DNA of 22,829 nt from Actinomycetota bacterium (GCA_005885165.1 VAXR01000032.1:1-22829), one strand, 5' to 3'; shown: positions 1 through 8,874, counted from the first letter of the stretch. The notes: generated by a model from the letters alone, not told the origin. Numbers and translations are program-made.

Positions 1-1
1 T

Positions 2-655
2 CAGCAGCAGCCCCTGGTGGTGATTCGAGCTGTCGTCGTAGTCGCCGACGGCGCTGCAGTTGCCCGCTGAGACGCACGACACCGAGTTGAGGAAGGCAAA
101 GAGGCTCGATCCGGCGTTCGCGGGCAGGCTCGCCTCGATACCCGTCGCCCACGTGCCCGCGGTCTCGCTCAGCAGCAGGCCGTTGTGGTGGCCCGAGCTG
201 TCGCTGTAATCGCCGACGGCGCTGCAGTTGCCCGCCGAGGCGCACGACACCGAGCTGAGGCCGACAGCGGGGTTCGATCCGGCGTTCGCCGGCAGGCTCG
301 CCTCGACCCCCGTCGCCCACGTGCCCGCGGTCTCGGTCAAGAGCAGCCCGTGCCGGTGGCCCGAGCTGTCGTCGTAGCTGCCGACGGCGCCGCAGTTGCC
401 AGCCGAGGCACACGACACCGAGGTGAGGTTGACATTGGGGTCCGATCCGGCGTTCGCGGGCAGGCTCGCCTCGACCCCCGTCGCCCACGTGCCCGCGGTC
501 TCGCTCAGCAGCAGCCCCTGTTGGTGGTTCGAGCTGTCGAGGTAGTAGCCGACGGCGCCGCAGTTGCCGGCCGACGCACACGACACCGAGTTGGGGGTGA
601 CATTGGGGTTCGATTGGGCGTCCCCCGGCAGGCTCGCCTCGACCCCGGGCGCCCA
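2..655 (-). repeat. 168-bp in-frame tandem repeats (three full copies plus a fourth cut off)
   Basis: The same block, for example GGCAGGCTCGCCTCGA on the plus strand, recurs at 123, 291, 459 and 627. The period is exactly 168 bases, or 56 codons. Differences between copies are mostly substitutions and no copy changes the reading frame, so the array is held under coding constraint. It continues past the left edge. Confidence 0.9.
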
Positions 656-748
656 CGACGCTGCGAACGCTTCAGACGATTGCAGGGCGAAGCCCAACAG
701 CACGCCGCACGCAAGGGCCGTTAATCGCGCGAACCGGCCGCGCTGCAT
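2..748 (-). CDS. Secreted tandem-repeat protein, N-terminal part (cut by window edge)
   Basis: The ATG at 748 opens a reading frame that is still open at the left edge, so 249 residues are visible and the C-terminus is missing. Residues 1-29 look like a signal peptide: basic start MQRGRFARL, hydrophobic core, then AFA before the mature part. From Trp32 the protein is a tandem array of 56-residue repeats beginning at Trp32, Trp88, Trp144 and Trp200. Each carries ATG(V/I)EASLP, a CX5C pair in SVSCxSAGNC, AVGxY and a DSS..GLLL segment. A purine-rich GGAGGG lies about ten bases before the start. The repeats resemble secreted Thermoleophilia proteins of unknown role. A beta-propeller-like fold with one disulfide per repeat is my inference. 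The gene is divergent from the ABC exporter. The function is unknown; export is fairly sure. Confidence 0.8.
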   Translation of the reverse strand, partial: MQRGRFARLTALACGVLLGFALQSSEAFAASWAPGVEASLPGDAQSNPNVTPNSVSCASAGNCGAVGYYLDSSNHQQGLLLSETAGTWATGVEASLPANAGSDPNVNLTSVSCASAGNCGAVGSYDDSSGHRHGLLLTETAGTWATGVEASLPANAGSNPAVGLSSVSCASAGNCSAVGDYSDSSGHHNGLLLSETAGTWATGIEASLPANAGSSLFAFLNSVSCVSAGNCSAVGDYDDSSNHHQGLLL

Positions 749-900
749 CTTCGAGGTCCCTCCGATTTGCGGTGCGACTTCCCCCGTGGAGACGAGCCTA
801 CAGCCCATCGACTGTCTGCGCCACCCTCCCTTTTCAGCCGCCCCCGACCGAGGGGTGCGACCGCGGGCGCGTCCGCGTCTCTTACCGCTGCGCAGGGTGG

Positions 901-1683
901 GTGATCGATAGCCTCGGACGGGTGCCCGTTTCCGCGCCCGCTCTCGACGTTCGCCGCCTCACCAAGCGCTACGACGACGGCACCGTCGCCCTCGAGGACT
1001 TCGACCTGACCATCCCGGAGGGGATGTTCTTCGGCCTGCTCGGGCCCAACGGAGCCGGCAAGACCACGCTCATCAACGCGGTCTGCAACCTGATCCGGAT
1101 CACCGCCGGCGACGTGCGGGTGTTCGGCGAGCCGGGCAGCTCGCTGCTGGCGCGCAGCTGGGTTGGCCTCGCCGAGCAGGACATCAACCTCGACCGCTTC
1201 CTCACCGTCGAGGAGACGCTCGTCTACCACGGCGGGTGGTTCGGGATGACCAAGCACGACGCCGAGCGGCGCGCCGCCGAGATGATCGACGTGTTCGACC
1301 TGCGGGCGAAGAGCGACGTGCGCACACCGAAGCTCTCGGGCGGGATGCGCCGCCGCCTGCTGCTGGCGCGTGCGCTGATGCACCGGCCGCGGCTCGTAAT
1401 CCTCGACGAGCCCACCGCGAGCGTCGACTTCGAGCTGCGCCAGGAGCTGTGGCGCTACATCCGCCGGCTGCACGAGAAGGGCACGACGATCCTGCTCACC
1501 ACCCACTACCTCGAGGAGGCCGAGGCGCTGTGCGAGGAGATCGCGCTGATCCGCGCCGGCCGGCTGATCGCCCGCGACACGGCCTCCGGACTCCGCCGCG
1601 CCTACACGGCAGACAGCCTCACCGAGGTCTACGTGAAGGCCATGCACGAGCAGCCGTGCCCGGTGGAGGAGGCCGCCGCGTGA
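901..1683 (+). CDS. ABC-2 type exporter, ATP-binding subunit
   Basis: This is a 260-residue nucleotide-binding subunit that powers the membrane partner encoded next. Counting from GTG 901, Walker A (GPNGAGKT) is at about 48-55, the signature LSGGMRRR at 145-152, Walker B LVILDEP at 165-171 and the switch His in TTHYLEEAE at 202. All catalytic motifs are intact. The length and the LSGGMRRRLLLARAL/THYLEEAE pattern fit the YadG/drug-exporter ABC-2 class. The start is uncertain: GTG 922 is equally possible, and neither has a well-spaced Shine-Dalgarno sequence. The stop overlaps the permease start as GTGA, so the two are translationally coupled. The substrate cannot be read from the sequence. Confidence 0.92.
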   Translation: MIDSLGRVPVSAPALDVRRLTKRYDDGTVALEDFDLTIPEGMFFGLLGPNGAGKTTLINAVCNLIRITAGDVRVFGEPGSSLLARSWVGLAEQDINLDRFLTVEETLVYHGGWFGMTKHDAERRAAEMIDVFDLRAKSDVRTPKLSGGMRRRLLLARALMHRPRLVILDEPTASVDFELRQELWRYIRRLHEKGTTILLTTHYLEEAEALCEEIALIRAGRLIARDTASGLRRAYTADSLTEVYVKAMHEQPCPVEEAAA

Positions 1684-2462
1684 GCCAGACGGTGTCGCTG
1701 ACCGGCAACCGCGGCCTGCTCTGGCTGGCGCGGCGCGAGACCCTCCGGGTCTGGAAGCTGTGGACGCAGACCGTGCTCGCGCCGATCGTCGCGTCGTCGC
1801 TCTTCATCGTGGTCTTCGGGTTCTCGCTGAGCGGCCGGATCCGCCACATCGACGGCTTCCCGTATCGCGAGTTCATCGTCCCCGGGCTGATCACGATGGC
1901 GATGGTCCAGGCGGCGTACAGCAACAACTCATCGTCGGTCTTCCAGGCGCGCTCGGACCGCTACATCAACGACGTGCTCTCGGCGCCCATGCGCTCGTGG
2001 CAGATGAACCTCGGCTACAACATCGGCGGCGTCCTGCGCGCGCTCGCGATCGGCGCCGGCCTTGCGGCGGTCGCGGTGCCGATCACCGGCGTGCCGGTGC
2101 GCGAGCCGCTCGTGCTGGTGCCGGCCGTCGCGTTCGGGCTGATGCTGTTCTCGGCGCTCGGGACGATCGTCGGGATCTACGCGGAGACGTTCGACCACCA
2201 CACGTTCGTCAACAACATCGTGATCCTGCCGCTCGTGTTCGTCGGCGGCGTCTTCTACTCGGTGAGCCGGCTCCCGTCGCCGTGGCACGAGCTCTCGCAC
2301 GTGAACCCGATCTTCTACCTCGTGAGCGCGGTGCGGTACGGGTTCCTCGGCACCGCCGACGCGAGCGTGGCGCTGTCGGTAGGCGTGACGGCAGCGCTCG
2401 CGATCCCGGCCTACCTGTGGGCGCAGTGGCTGTTCACGAGCGGGCGGAAGCTGAAGGCCTAA
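1680..2462 (+). CDS. ABC-2 type exporter, permease subunit
   Basis: This is a 260-residue integral membrane protein that forms the transport channel for the ATPase just upstream. The GTG start at 1680 overlaps the ATPase stop by four bases. After a short cytoplasmic N-terminus (residues to about 30, including ARRETLRVWKLW), hydrophobic segments run to the C-terminus. The ABC-2 family hallmark GGVFYSVSRLP is followed by NPIFYLVSAVRYGFLG before the last helix. Length and motifs match the YadH-like permeases, usually a homodimer with two ATPases. The cargo (lipid, drug or polysaccharide precursor) is not indicated by the neighbours. Confidence 0.92.
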   Translation: MSQTVSLTGNRGLLWLARRETLRVWKLWTQTVLAPIVASSLFIVVFGFSLSGRIRHIDGFPYREFIVPGLITMAMVQAAYSNNSSSVFQARSDRYINDVLSAPMRSWQMNLGYNIGGVLRALAIGAGLAAVAVPITGVPVREPLVLVPAVAFGLMLFSALGTIVGIYAETFDHHTFVNNIVILPLVFVGGVFYSVSRLPSPWHELSHVNPIFYLVSAVRYGFLGTADASVALSVGVTAALAIPAYLWAQWLFTSGRKLKA

Positions 2463-3157
2463 TAGAGGGAGCGACCGGGCTCGACCCGGGCACGGAGCTC
2501 GCCGCCCTCGAGCGCCGCGTGATCGGCTGCCGCCGCTGCCCGCGGCTCGTCGAGTGGCGCGAGCGGGTCGCGCGCGAGAAGCGCGCCTCGTTCGCGGCGG
2601 ACGACTACTGGGGCCGTCCGGTACCGGGGTTCGGCGACCCTTGCGCGCGCGTATACGTACTGGGCCTCGCGCCCGCCGCGCACGGCGGAAACCGGACGGG
2701 CCGCGTGTTCACGGGCGACCGCTCGGGCGACTGGCTGTACGCGTCGATGCACCGGACGGGGTTCGCGAGCCAGCCGACCTCCGAGTACGTGGGCGACGGG
2801 CTACGTCTGCTCGGCGCGTTCGTGGGCGCCTCCGTCCGCTGTGCTCCGCCCGCAAATAGGCCGACGCCGGCCGAGCGCGACAACTGCCTGCCATACGCGG
2901 CGGAGGAGCTTCGGCTCCTGCCGCACGTGCGCGCGGTGCTCTGCCTGGGAGCGTTCGCGTGGGACTGCGCGGCTCGGCTGCTAGGCGTGCGCCCCAAGCC
3001 GCGTTTCGCTCACGGGGCGGAGCACACTGCTCCCGACGGCCGCGTGATGCTGGGCACCTTCCACCCCAGCCAGCAGAACACGTTCACGGGCAAGCTGACC
3101 GAGGAGATGCTGGACGCGGTCTTTGCGCGGGCGCGCGAGCTGGCGTCCGCCGGCTAG
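2426..3157 (+). CDS. Family 5 uracil-DNA glycosylase (UDGb type)
   Basis: This enzyme removes uracil, and in characterised family members also hypoxanthine and related deaminated bases, from DNA to start base-excision repair. Counting from GTG 2426 (243 residues), motif 1 is GLAPAAHGGNRTGR (80-93) and motif 2 is HPSQQNT (213-219). Alanine replaces the catalytic Asp/Asn of other UDG families, which is the family 5 signature. Four cysteines (35, 38, 139, 154) are placed like the 4Fe-4S ligands of families 4 and 5. The sequence closely follows the Thermus UDGb pattern as I remember it. The start is the doubtful part. GTG 2426 lies inside the permease gene, and the only other in-frame option, GTG 2519, would leave three residues before the first cluster cysteine. 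The stop overlaps the stop of the convergent HDOD gene by four bases. Confidence 0.9.
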   Translation: MAVHERAEAEGLIEGATGLDPGTELAALERRVIGCRRCPRLVEWRERVAREKRASFAADDYWGRPVPGFGDPCARVYVLGLAPAAHGGNRTGRVFTGDRSGDWLYASMHRTGFASQPTSEYVGDGLRLLGAFVGASVRCAPPANRPTPAERDNCLPYAAEELRLLPHVRAVLCLGAFAWDCAARLLGVRPKPRFAHGAEHTAPDGRVMLGTFHPSQQNTFTGKLTEEMLDAVFARARELASAG

Positions 3158-4182
3158 ATCCAGCCTCGTTCCTTCGCCAGCAGCACAGCCTGCGCCCGGT
3201 CCACGACGTTCAGCTTGCGGTACGCCTGGTGAACGTGCGTGCGCACCGTGCTGGCCGAAAGGCCGACCTGCGCCCCGATCTGCTTGTACGTCTTGCCCTC
3301 GGCTAGCAGCCGGACCATGTCCCGCTGGCGAGGCGACAAGGGATTCGGGTCGTGGTGCCGTGGCCGAGCATCGAGATGCGGCAGCGCGTGCAGGACGAGG
3401 CTGAGCGCGGCCGGCTCGATCCCGAGCCTGTCGGCGACTTCCTGCAGCGCGGAGCGGTCGACCGACCGGCCGGTCAGGTAGTGGGCCATCATGTCGGCGA
3501 GCCTGATGTGCATCGCGCCTTCCTCCGCCTCGTCGGCGTGGTGTCGTTCGACAAGGCGCGCAAGCGAGTCGGGGAAGCCGAGTCGACGAAGCAACACGCC
3601 GCCGGCGAGCGCATGGTCGATGCCGATGTGGCGGCGTTCGAGTGCCAGCCGCTGCTCGGGGGTCCCGGGGATCTTCAAGAGCTCCGAGTACCCGTCGTAG
3701 GCTGCCAGCAGGCAGATCCGGCCGACGTCGTGCAGCAGCGCCGCAACGTGGAGCTCGTCGCAGCCCGAGTTGTCGAGCACCCCGCAGAGGTGGTCCGCCG
3801 CTCGCTGGGTGGCGATCGCGTGGAGCCGGTAAGCCTCGGCATATGCCGCCATCTCGCTGGTGCAGTCGAAGAAGTCGAAGACGCTGATCGCCTCGATGAC
3901 CGAGCGCACCCCGTCGCGACCCAACAGCTCCACGGCCGCCCGGACGGTGCCGATCGAGGCGGCGCCGTCTCGGCGGCGGTTGGCCGCTCCAAGCACCGCG
4001 GCCGTCAGCGCGGGGTCGGACTCGATGGGCCCGGCGACCATCCCGGGCGAGTACGGCTCCCGGTCGATCTGCGTGAGCGCGCGATCCCGCCCGTGTGCGG
4101 CCGCGGGAAGCACATCGAGGTCGCGGAATGCCGCCAGCAGCCGCCCGCCCGACGCCGCCGGACCCGACTGCGTCTCGGCCAC
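3154..4182 (-). CDS. HDOD domain-LuxR-type HTH fusion regulator
   Basis: This is a 342-residue predicted cytoplasmic regulator. Residues about 15-240 form an HDOD-type domain containing the conserved HD pair (His151-Asp152, in LLHDVGR). Further candidate metal ligands are His121, His185/His190, His214-His215 and Asp230, so it may keep a metal site that many HDOD proteins have lost. Residues about 280-342 are a GerE/LuxR helix-turn-helix (LSPRQRDMVRLLAEG, YKQIGAQVGLSASTVRTHV). No receiver domain or membrane segment is seen. I set the start at GTG 4182 because a strong GGGAGG lies five bases upstream; the frame stays open to 4299 but lacks such a site. It is probably a stand-alone signal-responsive transcription factor. 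The signal and targets are unknown. Confidence 0.85.
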   Translation of the reverse strand: MAETQSGPAASGGRLLAAFRDLDVLPAAAHGRDRALTQIDREPYSPGMVAGPIESDPALTAAVLGAANRRRDGAASIGTVRAAVELLGRDGVRSVIEAISVFDFFDCTSEMAAYAEAYRLHAIATQRAADHLCGVLDNSGCDELHVAALLHDVGRICLLAAYDGYSELLKIPGTPEQRLALERRHIGIDHALAGGVLLRRLGFPDSLARLVERHHADEAEEGAMHIRLADMMAHYLTGRSVDRSALQEVADRLGIEPAALSLVLHALPHLDARPRHHDPNPLSPRQRDMVRLLAEGKTYKQIGAQVGLSASTVRTHVHQAYRKLNVVDRAQAVLLAKERGWI

Positions 4183-4187
4183 TCGAG

Positions 4188-4193
4188 CCTCCC
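4188..4193 (-). promoter_or_regulatory. Shine-Dalgarno site fixing the HDOD-LuxR start
   Basis: GGGAGG on the minus strand lies five bases before GTG 4182. It is the best ribosome-binding site in the frame and shortens the gene by 39 codons relative to the longest open frame. Confidence 0.7.
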
Positions 4194-4380
4194 TGACCGC
4201 TACGGCCACGCGCAGCTTGTAGCTGACGAAGCCGCCGCGCAAAGCCCCCGGTTCGTGGTAGTGCCTGGAAATGCCCAGGTTTCGCGCCCGATGCGGCAAT
4301 AACGCCGAAGCCTGTGTGGCTGGGGTGGCTACCGCGTGTCCCCATGCCGGGCACGGCCGCCGGTTACGCTGATGGGTTTG

Positions 4381-7300
4381 ATGTCTTCAGACCCCCTCGC
4401 GACGTTCACCCAACCGGTCCGTGACTGGTTCACACGCGCGTTCGCGCAGCCGACGCCCGCGCAATCCCAGGCCTGGCCGGCGATCGCGCGCGGCGAGCAC
4501 GTCCTGCTCTCCGCCCCGACGGGCTCCGGCAAGACGCTGGCGGCCTTTCTCTGGGGCCTCGATCGCCTGGTGGCGGAGCCGGTTCCCGAAGACGGCCGGC
4601 GCATGCGCCTCGTCTACGTCTCCCCGCTGAAGGCGCTCTCCTACGACATCGAGCGCAACCTCCGCGCGCCGCTGAAGGCGATCGGCGGCGACATCTCCGT
4701 TGCCATCCGCACCGGAGACACCCCCCAGCGCGAGCGCCAGGCGATGCTGCGCAACCCGCCGGACGTGCTGATCACCACGCCGGAGTCGCTCTACCTCATG
4801 CTCACCTCGCGCGCGCGTGAGCTGTTCGAGGGAGTCGAATGGGCGATCGTCGACGAGATCCACGCGGTGGCGCAGACCAAGCGCGGCGCGCACCTGGCGC
4901 TCACGCTCGAGCGGCTCGAGCGCCAGGCCGGCCGCCCGGTTCAGCGGATCGGGCTCTCGGCCACCCAGCGGCCGCTCGATGAGGTCGGCCGCTTCCTGGC
5001 CGGCACCGGCCGCGAGTGCACGATCGTGGACGCCGGGATGCGCAAGCCGCTCGACGTGCGCATCGAGGTGCCGGTGGAAGACATGCGCGAGCCGGATGTA
5101 CAGGAGGACATCAAGGCAGCCACGGAGGCACCGTACGGCGACAGCGCGAGCCGCCGCTCGATCTGGCCGGCGATCTATCCCGAGCTTCTCGAGCTGGTCC
5201 GCCAGCACCGATCCACGATCGTCTTCGTGAACAACCGGCGCGGCGCCGAGCGGCTGGCGATGCGGCTGAACGAGCTGGCCGCCGAGCAGGAGGCGGCCGC
5301 TCGCGGCGAGGCGACGAACGGCGCCGGGCCGCCCGAGCATCCCGCCATCGAGATCGCCCGCGCCCACCACGGCTCGCTCGCGCGCGAGGAGCGCCTGGTG
5401 GTCGAGGAGCTCTTGAAATCGGGCCGGCTCCCCTGCCTCGTCGCCACCTCGTCGCTCGAGCTCGGCATCGACATGGGCGCGGTCGACCTCGTGCTACAGG
5501 TGGAGTCGCCGAAGTCGGTGACGCGCGGGCTCCAGCGCATCGGCCGCGCCGGACACGGCGTGGGCGAGGTGTCGAAGGGGCGGATCTTCCCCAAGTTCCG
5601 GGCCGACCTGCTCGAGGCAACGGTTGTTGTCAAACGGATGCGCGACGGCGAGATCGAATCGACGGTCGTCCCGCGGAACCCGCTCGACGTGCTGGCCCAG
5701 CAGATCGTGGCGATGGCGGTGGCCGAGGATGGGGACCTGAGCGTGCCCGAGCTCCACGACCTCGTGCGCCGCGCCCATCCGTTCTCGGACCTGTCGCGCG
5801 AGCTGCTCGACAACGTGCTCGACATGCTCGACGGGCGCTATCCGTCAGAGCAGTTCGTGGAGCTGCGGCCGCGGATCGTCTGGGACCGGGTGGCGGACTC
5901 GATCCGGCCGCGCCGCGGCGCGCTTCAGCTCGCGGTCACGAACGCCGGGACGATCCCCGACCGCGGGCTGTACGGCGTGCACCTGCCGGACGGCCGCCGC
6001 GTGGGCGAGCTCGACGAGGAGATGGTCTACGAGGCGCGCCCCGGCCAGACCTTCCTGCTCGGCGCGTCGACGTGGCGGATCGAGGAGATCACGCGCGACC
6101 GCGTGATCGTCACGCCGGCGCCGGGCGCGCCGGGCGCGGTGCCGTTCTGGCGCGGCGACGGCGTCGGCCGCCCGATGGAGCTCGGCCGCGCCATTGGAGA
6201 ATTTTCGCGCTGGGCCGTCGACCGCGAGCCCGCCGAGCTCGCCGAATCCCACGACCTCGACGAGCGGGCGGCGAAGAACCTCGTTCAGTTCCTACGCGAG
6301 CAGCGCGAGGCCACGCGCGTCGTCCCCTCCGACCGGACGGTGGTGGTCGAGCGCTTCCGCGACGAGATCGGCGACTGGCGGTTGTGCGTCCTGTCGCCGT
6401 TCGGCGGGCGGGTCCACGCCGCCTGGGGGCTGGCGCTGTCGGCGCGGATCCGCGACGACGCCGGGCTCGAGGCGGACGCCATCTGGTCGGACGACGGCAT
6501 CGTGGTGCACCTTCCCGACGCGGACGAGCCGCCGCCCGCCGACCTCGTCCTGGTCGATCCCGACGAGCTCGAGGATCTCGTGGTGCGCGAGCTCAGCTCC
6601 TCGGCGCTGTTCGGCGCGCGCTTCCGCGAGAACGCGGCCCGGGCCCTGCTCCTGCCGCGCGCCTATCCGGGCAAGCGGACGCCGCTGTGGCAGCAGCGGC
6701 TGAAGGCACAGTCGCTGCTCGAGGTGGCGAAGTCGTACGGGCAGTTCCCGATCGTGCTCGAGACCTACAGGGAGTGCCTGCGCGACGTGCTCGACCTGCC
6801 GGCCCTCCAGAGCCTGCTGCGGCAGCTGCACCGGCGCGAGATATCGCTGGTCGAGGCCGAGACCCAGCGGGCGTCCCCGTTCGCGTCCTCGCTCCTGTTC
6901 GACTACGTGGCGACGTACATGTACGAGGGCGACACGCCGAACGCCGAGCGGCGCGCGGCGGCCCTCTCGCTGGATCGCGACCTCCTTCGCGAGCTGCTCG
7001 GTCAGGAGGAGCTGCGCGAGTTGATCGATCCGGACGCCCTGGCCGAGGTGGAGGCGGATCTCCAGCGGACAAGCGAGCGCACGAGGGTGGCGAACGCCGA
7101 CGGGCTCCACGACGTGCTCCGCGCGGTCGGCGACCTCACAGTCGCCGAGGCGCAGCAGCGCTCGCTCGAGGCCGTCTCGGCGAAGCGCATGCTCGAGCAG
7201 CTTCGCGGCGAGCGCCGGGCGGTGGAGATGCGGATCGGCGGGGAGGACCGCTTCATCGCCGCCGAGGACGCCGGCCTGTACCGCGACGCCCTCGGAGCCG

Positions 7301-8874
7301 TCCCGCCGGGAGGGCTGCCCGACACGTTCCTCGAGCCGGTCGAGGATCCGCTACGGCGGCTGGTCCGCCGCTACGCGTACACGCACGGTCCGTTCACCAC
7401 CGCCGAGGTGGCGGAGCGCTACCGCGTGGACCCGTCCGCGGTGCTGCGCGAGCTCGAGCGCGCGGGCGAGCTCGTCCGCGGGGAGCTGCGCCCGGACGGC
7501 GTGGAGCGCGAGTGGTGCGACCCGGAGGTCCTGCGGCGGCTGCGGCGAGCGTCGCTCGCCACCTATCGCAAGGAGGTCGAGCCCGCCGAGCAGCGCGCGC
7601 TCGCCCGGCTGCTGCCGGCATGGCAGGGGGTCGACGTCGCACCACCGCAGGGCGCCGGCGAAGACCGCCTGCGCGAGGCACTCGTGCCACTTCAGGGCGT
7701 AGCCCTTACCGCGGAGGTGTGGGAGCGCGATCTCCTGCCGCGGAGGGTGGGCGCGTACTCGCCCACCTGGATCGACTCCCTCTGCGCCGGCGGCGAGCTG
7801 GTATGGATCGGGGCGGGTGCGCTCGGCCGCCACTCCGGCAAGGTCGCCCTCTACTTCCGCGACGACGTGCGCTGGCTCGGACCGCCGCCTAACCGCTCAG
7901 ACCCTCCCTCCGAGCCGCTGCACGACGCGATCCGGTCGCGGCTCGAGCGCGGGGCCTCGTTCTGGACGGACCTGATCGCGGACGTCGCCGAGGTGGACGG
8001 CCGCGCTGTGGAGCCGGTCGAGCTTCAGGAGGCGCTCTGGGATCTGGTCTGGGCGGGCGAGGTGACGAACGACGCGTTCGCGCCCCTCCGCGCCCCACGT
8101 CTGGCGCTCGCCCGGCCGCGCGAGGATCGCGACCGCGCGCGCCGCTTCGGCCGGCGCCGGCGCCCGGCGTCGCCGCAGATCCAGGGTCGCTGGTCGCTGA
8201 CCGCCCCGCTGTTCGTCGATCCGCCCGCGCACGGGCCGCGCACGCGGGCGGTCGCCGAGATGCTGCTCGAGCGCTACGGGATCGTCACCCGCGAGACCGT
8301 GCTCGCGGAGGGGATTCCCGGCGGCTTCGCGGCGCTGTACGACGAGCTCGGCAAGCTCGAGACGCTCGGCACCGCGCGGCGCGGCTATTTCGTCGAGGGC
8401 CTGGGGGGCGCCCAGTTCGCCCTGCCGGCTGCGATCGAGCGCCTGCGCGGCCTGCGGTCGGACGAGCCCGCCGGGGCGCTCGTGCTGGCCGCCACTGATC
8501 CCGCGAACCCCTACGGCGCCTCGCTTCCCTGGCCGCAGCGGCCGGGCCAGGAGGGCTCCCGCGGCGGCCGGCGCCCTGCGAGGGTGCCGGGCGCCTACGT
8601 GGTCACGCTCGACGCCCAGCCCGCGCTGTACGTGGAGCGCGGCGGCAAGGGGATCATCAGCCTCCGAGAGGGCCCGCTTGACGCCGACGGCGAGCCGGCG
8701 GGGTGGGTGCGTGACGCGCTCGACGCGCTCGCGGACCATGTCCACCGCGGCCGGATCAAGCGGCTCGCGCTGGAGCGCTTCGACGGCGAGCCCGTGATCG
8801 GGTCGCCGTTCGGGGCGCTCCTGATCGAGCTCGGCTTCCGCAAGACGCCACGCAAGCTGACGCTGACCGCGTGA
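4381..8874 (+). CDS. lhr: Lhr family DNA repair helicase, full length
   Basis: This is a superfamily 2 ATP-dependent 3'-5' DNA translocase/helicase of about 1497 residues. That equals the full-length Lhr of actinobacteria and enterobacteria rather than the shorter Lhr-core form. Counting from ATG 4381, Walker A APTGSGKT is at 45-52 and the DEIH box at 158-161. LSAT, then SSLELGID and QRIGRAGH (385-392) mark the second RecA domain. The following Lhr winged-helix and beta-barrel region and the long C-terminal extension are present without interruption. ATG 4372 is an in-frame alternative start; neither has a clear Shine-Dalgarno sequence, and a TACGCT -10-like element just upstream would suit a very short leader. 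The stop overlaps the next start (GTGA). In mycobacteria the family is linked to the DNA damage response, and uracil glycosylase activity has been reported for the E. coli C-terminal region. Confidence 0.96.
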   Translation: MSSDPLATFTQPVRDWFTRAFAQPTPAQSQAWPAIARGEHVLLSAPTGSGKTLAAFLWGLDRLVAEPVPEDGRRMRLVYVSPLKALSYDIERNLRAPLKAIGGDISVAIRTGDTPQRERQAMLRNPPDVLITTPESLYLMLTSRARELFEGVEWAIVDEIHAVAQTKRGAHLALTLERLERQAGRPVQRIGLSATQRPLDEVGRFLAGTGRECTIVDAGMRKPLDVRIEVPVEDMREPDVQEDIKAATEAPYGDSASRRSIWPAIYPELLELVRQHRSTIVFVNNRRGAERLAMRLNELAAEQEAAARGEATNGAGPPEHPAIEIARAHHGSLAREERLVVEELLKSGRLPCLVATSSLELGIDMGAVDLVLQVESPKSVTRGLQRIGRAGHGVGEVSKGRIFPKFRADLLEATVVVKRMRDGEIESTVVPRNPLDVLAQQIVAMAVAEDGDLSVPELHDLVRRAHPFSDLSRELLDNVLDMLDGRYPSEQFVELRPRIVWDRVADSIRPRRGALQLAVTNAGTIPDRGLYGVHLPDGRRVGELDEEMVYEARPGQTFLLGASTWRIEEITRDRVIVTPAPGAPGAVPFWRGDGVGRPMELGRAIGEFSRWAVDREPAELAESHDLDERAAKNLVQFLREQREATRVVPSDRTVVVERFRDEIGDWRLCVLSPFGGRVHAAWGLALSARIRDDAGLEADAIWSDDGIVVHLPDADEPPPADLVLVDPDELEDLVVRELSSSALFGARFRENAARALLLPRAYPGKRTPLWQQRLKAQSLLEVAKSYGQFPIVLETYRECLRDVLDLPALQSLLRQLHRREISLVEAETQRASPFASSLLFDYVATYMYEGDTPNAERRAAALSLDRDLLRELLGQEELRELIDPDALAEVEADLQRTSERTRVANADGLHDVLRAVGDLTVAEAQQRSLEAVSAKRMLEQLRGERRAVEMRIGGEDRFIAAEDAGLYRDALGAVPPGGLPDTFLEPVEDPLRRLVRRYAYTHGPFTTAEVAERYRVDPSAVLRELERAGELVRGELRPDGVEREWCDPEVLRRLRRASLATYRKEVEPAEQRALARLLPAWQGVDVAPPQGAGEDRLREALVPLQGVALTAEVWERDLLPRRVGAYSPTWIDSLCAGGELVWIGAGALGRHSGKVALYFRDDVRWLGPPPNRSDPPSEPLHDAIRSRLERGASFWTDLIADVAEVDGRAVEPVELQEALWDLVWAGEVTNDAFAPLRAPRLALARPREDRDRARRFGRRRRPASPQIQGRWSLTAPLFVDPPAHGPRTRAVAEMLLERYGIVTRETVLAEGIPGGFAALYDELGKLETLGTARRGYFVEGLGGAQFALPAAIERLRGLRSDEPAGALVLAATDPANPYGASLPWPQRPGQEGSRGGRRPARVPGAYVVTLDAQPALYVERGGKGIISLREGPLDADGEPAGWVRDALDALADHVHRGRIKRLALERFDGEPVIGSPFGALLIELGFRKTPRKLTLTA

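Noticed and set aside
1..655. Regular repeats that might be taken for a CRISPR array
   Set aside because: The units are 168 bases, contiguous, without spacers, and code for protein in one frame.
185..724. Open frame of 179 codons on the plus strand with repeated Ala/Arg-rich units
   Set aside because: It is the antisense reading of the 168-bp repeats. The minus strand gives a signal peptide, conserved cysteines and a ribosome-binding site.
3352..4302. 316-codon open frame on the plus strand
   Set aside because: It is antisense to the HDOD-LuxR gene, whose motifs and ribosome-binding site are clear.
5016..7892. 958-codon open frame on the plus strand
   Set aside because: It lies in a second frame within lhr, is Arg/Ala-rich low-complexity translation, and shows no domain. 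High GC keeps such frames open.
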